A stretch of 64,000 nucleotides of DNA from Struthidea cinerea (lineage: Eukaryota; Chordata; Aves; Passeriformes; Corcoracidae), in the NCBI GenBank assembly GCA_013397865.1, contig VZTI01002052.1:623787-687786 (forward strand), read 5' to 3'. This document shows positions 61,601-64,000 of the stretch, in pieces; position 1 is the first letter of the stretch; each line of letters begins with the position of its first letter. Below the pieces are notes generated by a model that was given only the letters and a program-made list of their open reading frames with translations, searched no databases and had not been told where the DNA came from. The position numbers and the translations under genes are program-made.

Positions 61601-62275
61601 TCACGAGGTTCTTGTGACCCTATGTTGTGGGTCTCTTTGCTGTCCTCACAGGAAGAGAAAATAGGTTGTGGTAAGATATGGCTGTTGAGAGTGATGATAA
61701 AATGTGCAGCTTGGAGTGTTGTTCCCAAAAACCTACTTGTTCCTTGCCAAAACTTGTGCAGGTGTTGAAGTCAGTCAGCTGTTTTCAGTAGGTTGTGAAC
61801 AGTTGCTCTTTATTAAACTCAATTTCATCACAAAATCTGAGACAAAATGTGGATGATAACTGTGGAGTTAGCAAGGGAAGACATAGCGAAGTGCTCATGT
61901 AACACTATAGGATAGACATGAATAGAAATTACTTGTGGAAGGTAGAAGGACAACCATGGGTCATCTCAACTGTGCCTTTCTTTCCACTTCCCTGTAGTAG
62001 CAAACCTTGAAAAGATACTAAAGCATAAGCCTGACTTTGAAATTGGTAAATTTCTCTTTAAAACTACACTGGAATTTTTATTCCCCATTTTAGAAGAACC
62101 CCAAAACTTCTGTTAATTGTCAAAGGCATGAAAATTGAATGGGCTGTGTATGACATATTGAGAATTTTTGGTTTTGCAAACTTTAGGTATGGTGGAGAAG
62201 CACAAATGAGATTTCCATCAGCTCTGCCTCCTCCCAGCAATGTTGGACCTATTTTGGGTTCTCCTGTTTCTGCAG
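49540..62275 (+). CDS. NUP155: NUP155, nuclear pore complex protein Nup155 (5' part, exons 1-16)
   Basis: This is the gene-level entry for sixteen coding exons: 49540-49675, 50773-50910, 51229-51325, 52429-52499, 53334-53426, 54177-54343, 54777-54882, 55432-55505, 55811-55902, 56033-56130, 56215-56367, 56655-56755, 58154-58324, 59344-59454, 60346-60440 and 62187-62275. They total 1,792 nt (597 codons plus one base) with unbroken phase. The protein matches vertebrate Nup155 throughout, for example [51 protein letters not shown] and [14 protein letters not shown]. This half is the N-terminal beta-propeller and the start of the alpha-solenoid. The human protein is about 1,390 residues, so the rest lies beyond 64000. 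Nup155 is an inner-ring scaffold of the nuclear pore, related to yeast Nup157 and Nup170, and binds Nup35/53 and Nup93. Confidence 0.97.
49698..49745. other. Assembly gap (48 N)
   Basis: Unresolved bases lie in the GC-rich start of NUP155 intron 1, next to a G-rich tandem repeat. They begin 22 bp after the exon 1 boundary, so no coding sequence is lost. Confidence 0.99.
49773..49800 (+). repeat. (GGGCTGT)x4 tandem heptamer, G-quadruplex-type
   Basis: Four perfect copies of GGGCTGT give four G-triplets separated by four-base spacers, which fits the usual intramolecular G-quadruplex pattern on the coding strand. Confidence 0.85.
50010..50084 (+). repeat. 38-bp tandem duplication
   Basis: Two adjacent copies (50010-50047 and 50048-50084) begin CTTATGRTAACCAASTGCCC and share CACCACCACGCCTAAGTT. 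They differ at two internal bases plus one missing terminal base. This is a recent local duplication. Confidence 0.9.
50124..50145 (+). repeat. Poly-T tract (22 T)
   Basis: An uninterrupted run of 22 T lies in NUP155 intron 1. No adjacent element shows it to be the tail of a retroposed copy. Confidence 0.9.
50773..50910 (+). CDS. NUP155: NUP155 coding exon 2
   Basis: The exon encodes [40 protein letters not shown] and VEQFG. The acceptor is TTGCAG. The donor is GTATCCTT, the U12-type consensus, unlike every other donor in the gene. It ends one base into a His codon completed by exon 3. Confidence 0.95.
50911..51228 (+). other. NUP155 intron 2, candidate U12-type (minor spliceosome) intron
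   Basis: The donor reads GTATCCTTAT, a perfect match to the U12-type GT-AG donor core GTATCCTT. Near the 3' end, TCCTTAC lies about 16 nt before the CAG acceptor and resembles the U12 branch-site motif TTCCTTRAC with one base missing. Exons 2 and 3 join in phase across it (C|AT = His). Confidence 0.8.
51229..51325 (+). CDS. NUP155: NUP155 coding exon 3
   Basis: The exon encodes [20 protein letters not shown] then [12 protein letters not shown], nearly identical to vertebrate Nup155. The acceptor is GCTTCAG and the donor GTATGT. Confidence 0.96.
51326..52428 (+). other. NUP155 intron 3
   Basis: This is AT-rich intronic sequence with no recognised repeat or coding segment. Confidence 0.75.
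52429..52499 (+). CDS. NUP155: NUP155 coding exon 4
   Basis: The exon encodes [20 protein letters not shown] then PKA. The acceptor is TTGACAG and the donor GTAAGG. It is a propeller strand segment at about residues 124-147. Confidence 0.96.
52500..53333 (+). other. NUP155 intron 4
   Basis: The intron contains one short CR1 3' end (52695-52800). The rest is AT-rich without recognised features. Confidence 0.75.
52695..52800 (+). mobile_element. Short CR1 3' end in NUP155 intron 4
   Basis: 'ctcaaggttggattctgtgg', 'gaggtcttttccagcctcaa' and the terminal 'gattctatga' match the CR1 3' UTR in sense orientation. Confidence 0.85.
53334..53426 (+). CDS. NUP155: NUP155 coding exon 5
   Basis: The exon encodes [20 protein letters not shown] then [10 protein letters not shown]. 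The acceptor is TTTAG and the donor GTAATT. HCSNIQS replaces the human SYANLQT-type loop with the same length. Confidence 0.95.
53427..54176 (+). other. NUP155 intron 5
   Basis: No feature is recognised besides the splice sites. Confidence 0.75.
54177..54343 (+). CDS. NUP155: NUP155 coding exon 6
   Basis: The exon encodes [40 protein letters not shown] and [15 protein letters not shown]. The acceptor is TGAAG and the donor GTGACT. It ends in phase 0 at about residue 234. Confidence 0.96.
54344..54776 (+). other. NUP155 intron 6
   Basis: No feature is recognised. The 3' part is T-rich ahead of the TTGTAG acceptor. Confidence 0.75.
54777..54882 (+). CDS. NUP155: NUP155 coding exon 7
   Basis: The exon encodes [20 protein letters not shown] then [15 protein letters not shown]. 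The segment around [12 protein letters not shown] corresponds to the part of human Nup155 reported as a membrane-binding amphipathic helix. That assignment is from family knowledge. Confidence 0.96.
54883..55431 (+). other. NUP155 intron 7
   Basis: No feature is recognised. A strong pyrimidine tract (about 55408-55428) precedes the exon 8 acceptor. Confidence 0.75.
55432..55505 (+). CDS. NUP155: NUP155 coding exon 8
   Basis: The exon encodes [20 protein letters not shown] then GVLQ. The acceptor is CTCCAG and the donor GTATGT. It covers residues of about 270-294. Confidence 0.95.
55506..55810 (+). other. NUP155 intron 8
   Basis: This is a short intron with no recognised feature. Confidence 0.75.
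55811..55902 (+). CDS. NUP155: NUP155 coding exon 9
   Basis: The exon encodes [20 protein letters not shown] then [11 protein letters not shown], a WD-like propeller blade. The acceptor is TTGCAG and the donor GTATGT. Confidence 0.96.
56033..56130 (+). CDS. NUP155: NUP155 coding exon 10
   Basis: The exon encodes [20 protein letters not shown] then [12 protein letters not shown]. The acceptor is TTTCAG and the donor GTAAAA. The intron that follows is only 84 nt. Confidence 0.96.
56215..56367 (+). CDS. NUP155: NUP155 coding exon 11
   Basis: The exon encodes [40 protein letters not shown] and [10 protein letters not shown]. Arg384 in the HVRLPPGF motif lines up with human Arg391, the residue changed in a familial atrial fibrillation variant. 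The acceptor is GTTCAG and the donor GTGAGC. Confidence 0.96.
56655..56755 (+). CDS. NUP155: NUP155 coding exon 12
   Basis: The exon encodes [20 protein letters not shown] then [13 protein letters not shown]. The acceptor is TTGCTAG and the donor GTATAA. It is phase 0 at its 3' end. Confidence 0.96.
56756..58153 (+). other. NUP155 intron 12
   Basis: The intron holds the 24-bp palindrome at 57877-57900 and otherwise no recognised feature. Confidence 0.75.
57877..57900. repeat. 24-bp perfect palindrome
   Basis: The arms TGTTTTACATTT and AAATGTAAAACA meet without a spacer, in NUP155 intron 12. Confidence 0.93.
58154..58324 (+). CDS. NUP155: NUP155 coding exon 13
   Basis: The exon encodes [40 protein letters not shown] and [17 protein letters not shown]. 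The acceptor is CTTCAG and the donor GTGAGT. It covers residues of about 443-499. Confidence 0.96.
58325..59343 (+). other. NUP155 intron 13
   Basis: No repeat or coding segment is recognised. Confidence 0.75.
59344..59454 (+). CDS. NUP155: NUP155 coding exon 14
   Basis: The exon encodes [20 protein letters not shown] then [17 protein letters not shown]. The acceptor is TTTTAG and the donor GTAAGA. This is where the propeller gives way to the helical solenoid. Confidence 0.96.
59455..60345 (+). other. NUP155 intron 14
   Basis: No repeat is recognised. An 80-codon open frame at 59668-59910 resembles no known protein and lacks coding signals. Confidence 0.7.
60346..60440 (+). CDS. NUP155: NUP155 coding exon 15
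   Basis: The exon encodes [20 protein letters not shown] then [11 protein letters not shown]. The acceptor is CTCTAG and the donor GTAAGT. It begins the alpha-helical part of the protein. Confidence 0.96.
60577..60675. repeat. GT-rich low-complexity tract
   Basis: GGT triplets at 60583-60597 are followed by TTGG and TTTG-type repeats. The tract lies in NUP155 intron 15. Reading frames across it on the other strand are accidental. Confidence 0.8.
60822..61645 (-). mobile_element. CR1 LINE fragment (about 820 bp) in NUP155 intron 15
   Basis: The whole CR1 3' portion is readable in antisense order: 'ggtttgggttggaagggacc', 'gtttaaggccccatccatcc', 'ctcacagtaaagaatttttt', 'agcgaccccagagctggacg', 'gatgcagcccaggatagtgt' and 'ccttgcacttggccttgttg'. 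It is the longest continuous and least rearranged CR1 here, with stops throughout. Confidence 0.93.
62187..62275 (+). CDS. NUP155: NUP155 coding exon 16 (last in window)
   Basis: The exon encodes [20 protein letters not shown] then PILGSPVSA, with a GTATGT donor. It leaves one base for exon 17. The next expected segment, Ser/Pro-rich then VTGPE.VYSGKHNG, was not found before 64000. Confidence 0.95.
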
Positions 62276-64000
62276 GTATGTAGCAAGCATTTCATAGTTT
62301 TGGACTGGTTTTTTTTCCTTGAATATATTGTGTTTTGTCTTCTTACAAGTACTTGTGTTCTTTTTGTCTGAAATAGACTGTTTTTTTCACTTACTGGCTA
62401 GTTAATGACAAGAGCTTTTTCCATTTCTCTTGAGTGGTTTTTGGATTTAGTGAGGAGGTCTTGTTATCTCAAATTATGTGTCCATATTGCATATGCTCTG
62501 TTAAAACACCGTGAAGAAGGTATGCATTTGTTACTTCCAGAGTCATGTCAGCAGCCGGAGAACAGCTTATCAATAATATATTTTAGACTTCACAAAGCTT
62601 AGTTGGTTGTTGTGTAGCTATAACATTATCTTCCTACACTGTCATTGTCATACCTCTATAGATACTACTTGTGAGAAGGAAGAAGAAATTTGGTCAAGAA
62701 ATGAGCTAGTCATTTGGAATTATTTCTTCCTTTAAAAGCTCTGTCTTTAGCATTTGGTTTCTGCTTCAGTCTTCAGTGCCACCTACAAAGGACAAAAGTG
62801 CTTATTGTTTCTCCTCAGAATTTGATGCTTCTTGTAGCAGAGGCCTTTTTGTATTCTTAGATTCACTTAAATTTCTACAGTTGCTGTCCCTTAATATGCA
62901 TTACTCAGTTCCATATTTGAAGAGTTTTTAAAAAATAAATTCATAATGATGAATTTGAAACTCTGATTGAAATACTGAATTAAATTAATTACTATTTTTT
63001 GCCAAGAATTCATTTATGTGTAAGATCCTCTACCTTTATCTGACATGGCATTCAATTTTGCACAACAGACTTGGGAAATAAACTTCTTTGCCTGGAATTC
63101 AAAGAAATTCCATTTCATTACCGTATTTTGACACATATCTAAATTCTTAAGTATTGGAGAAAAAAGTGCTGAACTAGGATGAAGTTTAGGAAAAACAGTT
63201 GGCCCTGTTTTTCAGGATTCTTAAATACTATTAAAACACTAAGAACAGTGGCTAGTTTTAATGAATCAGTGGCATTGCTTTCCAGCCCTTATGGTGTAGA
63301 ACTGTAACAGTGTGAGCAAGAGCTGAGGAAAGGCATAAGAATGTAAAATTAAATCTGAACTGGAGAGAACAGCAGCTGTGGGAAGAACAGGTGCTAGGAG
63401 CCGACAAAGAATGAAATTAAGTTGTGGGGGAAATAACAGGAAGCTCTATAGTCAACAAGGGGGCTCATTTTAGGAGTAAATGTACTTTTCCCAAGTCTAA
63501 ATGTTTGCATATTTTTGTCGTTCTGTTATAAATGCCTCTTTCAAACCTAGTATCAAAGCAGATGTTTCCATTTTGCTTCAGTAACAGGTCCAGGTGGAAG
63601 ATGGCACCATTCTTCTCCTACTACTTTCTCGGTTTGCTCAAAGGGTAGAGAACTGTCATGTGAAATTAAGATTCTGATATTGTGGATGTCCCGTGTGGTG
63701 GGTCAGACACTGCTAGCAGAAATTCATTAAACCACCTCATAATTTTGCATGTGAAACTACATTACAGCAATGTTAGCATTAAAAGACCAGGACCTTTAAC
63801 TTACTTCCATCTTTTTCCCACTGTTCAAAGTCTAGTCATGCATTTGCATGCTGCTTTTCTGCGAGTTTGTGCTTTGCTTAGCACACAAGATGGTGTGCTC
63901 TGAGAATGAATTGGCACTGTGTTATCCTATGTGCTGTTGTGTGTTTCCAAGTTGAGAGAACTGTAGAAAATTAGGCAAGAACTGATTCTTTGATAGAAGC
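62276..64000 (+). other. NUP155 intron 16 (partial)
   Basis: No exon matching the next Nup155 segment, no CR1 and no LTR are recognised before the window ends. Confidence 0.7.

Larger units (their letters stand above)
60441..62186 (+). other. NUP155 intron 15
   Basis: The intron holds the GT-rich tract and the 820-bp antisense CR1 copy listed separately. The remaining 540 bp show nothing recognisable. Confidence 0.75.

Noticed and set aside
63575..63610. Possible NUP155 exon 17 at 'cttcagtaacaggtccaggt'
   Set aside because: A VTGP-like start follows a CAG, but the downstream translation (GGRWHH) does not match the Nup155 sequence around VTGPE.VYSGKHNG, and the preceding Ser/Pro-rich segment is absent.
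1..64000. CRISPR arrays, operons, bacterial mobile elements or phage genes
   Set aside because: None is present. All repeat and gene structure is that of a vertebrate nuclear genome.

Overview
The window is an AT-rich stretch of vertebrate nuclear DNA, almost certainly avian. It holds at least a dozen CR1 LINE fragments, recognisable by their 3' ends (a 'ttggaagggacc' core beside 'gatcatccagtccaac'). Two LTRs resemble families I recall as common in birds. Two multi-exon genes sit head to head, and no bacterial-style gene organisation is present. The gene pair corresponds to human 5p13.2, which is syntenic with the avian Z chromosome; the Z placement is inferred from synteny, not read from the sequence.

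Layout. (1) About 1 to 45.1 kb, minus strand: the 5' part of WDR70. Nine coding exons run from the ATG at 45115 down to 1088. They encode about 303 codons: a conserved N-terminal [22 protein letters not shown] motif, an acidic and Ser-rich low-complexity linker, and the first WD40 repeats. The rest of the gene lies left of the window. Its introns hold CR1 copies, one solo LTR with an intact 5-bp target duplication, short tandem duplications, microsatellites and one candidate CTCF site. (2) About 45.1 to 49.5 kb: a repeat-rich intergenic spacer between two CpG-rich promoters, with several antisense CR1 fragments and a near full-length LTR. (3) About 49.5 to 64 kb, plus strand: the 5' part of NUP155. 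Sixteen coding exons encode about 597 codons covering the N-terminal beta-propeller half of this inner-ring nucleoporin. The rest lies right of the window. A 48-bp assembly gap (49698-49745) sits in its GC-rich first intron.

Every exon was placed by matching the translation to the known protein family and checking GT-AG splice sites. Reading phase is continuous across all nine WDR70 exons and all sixteen NUP155 exons. NUP155 intron 2 has a perfect U12-type donor.

The two genes share no pathway: WDR70 is a WD40 protein linked to CUL4-DDB1 chromatin and DNA-damage ubiquitination, and NUP155 is a nuclear pore scaffold. Their adjacency is conserved synteny, not an operon. I found no previously undescribed system. 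The points most worth a second look are the U12-type intron, a candidate CTCF site, a G-quadruplex-type repeat beside the gap, two strong inverted repeats, and the LTRs near the promoters.
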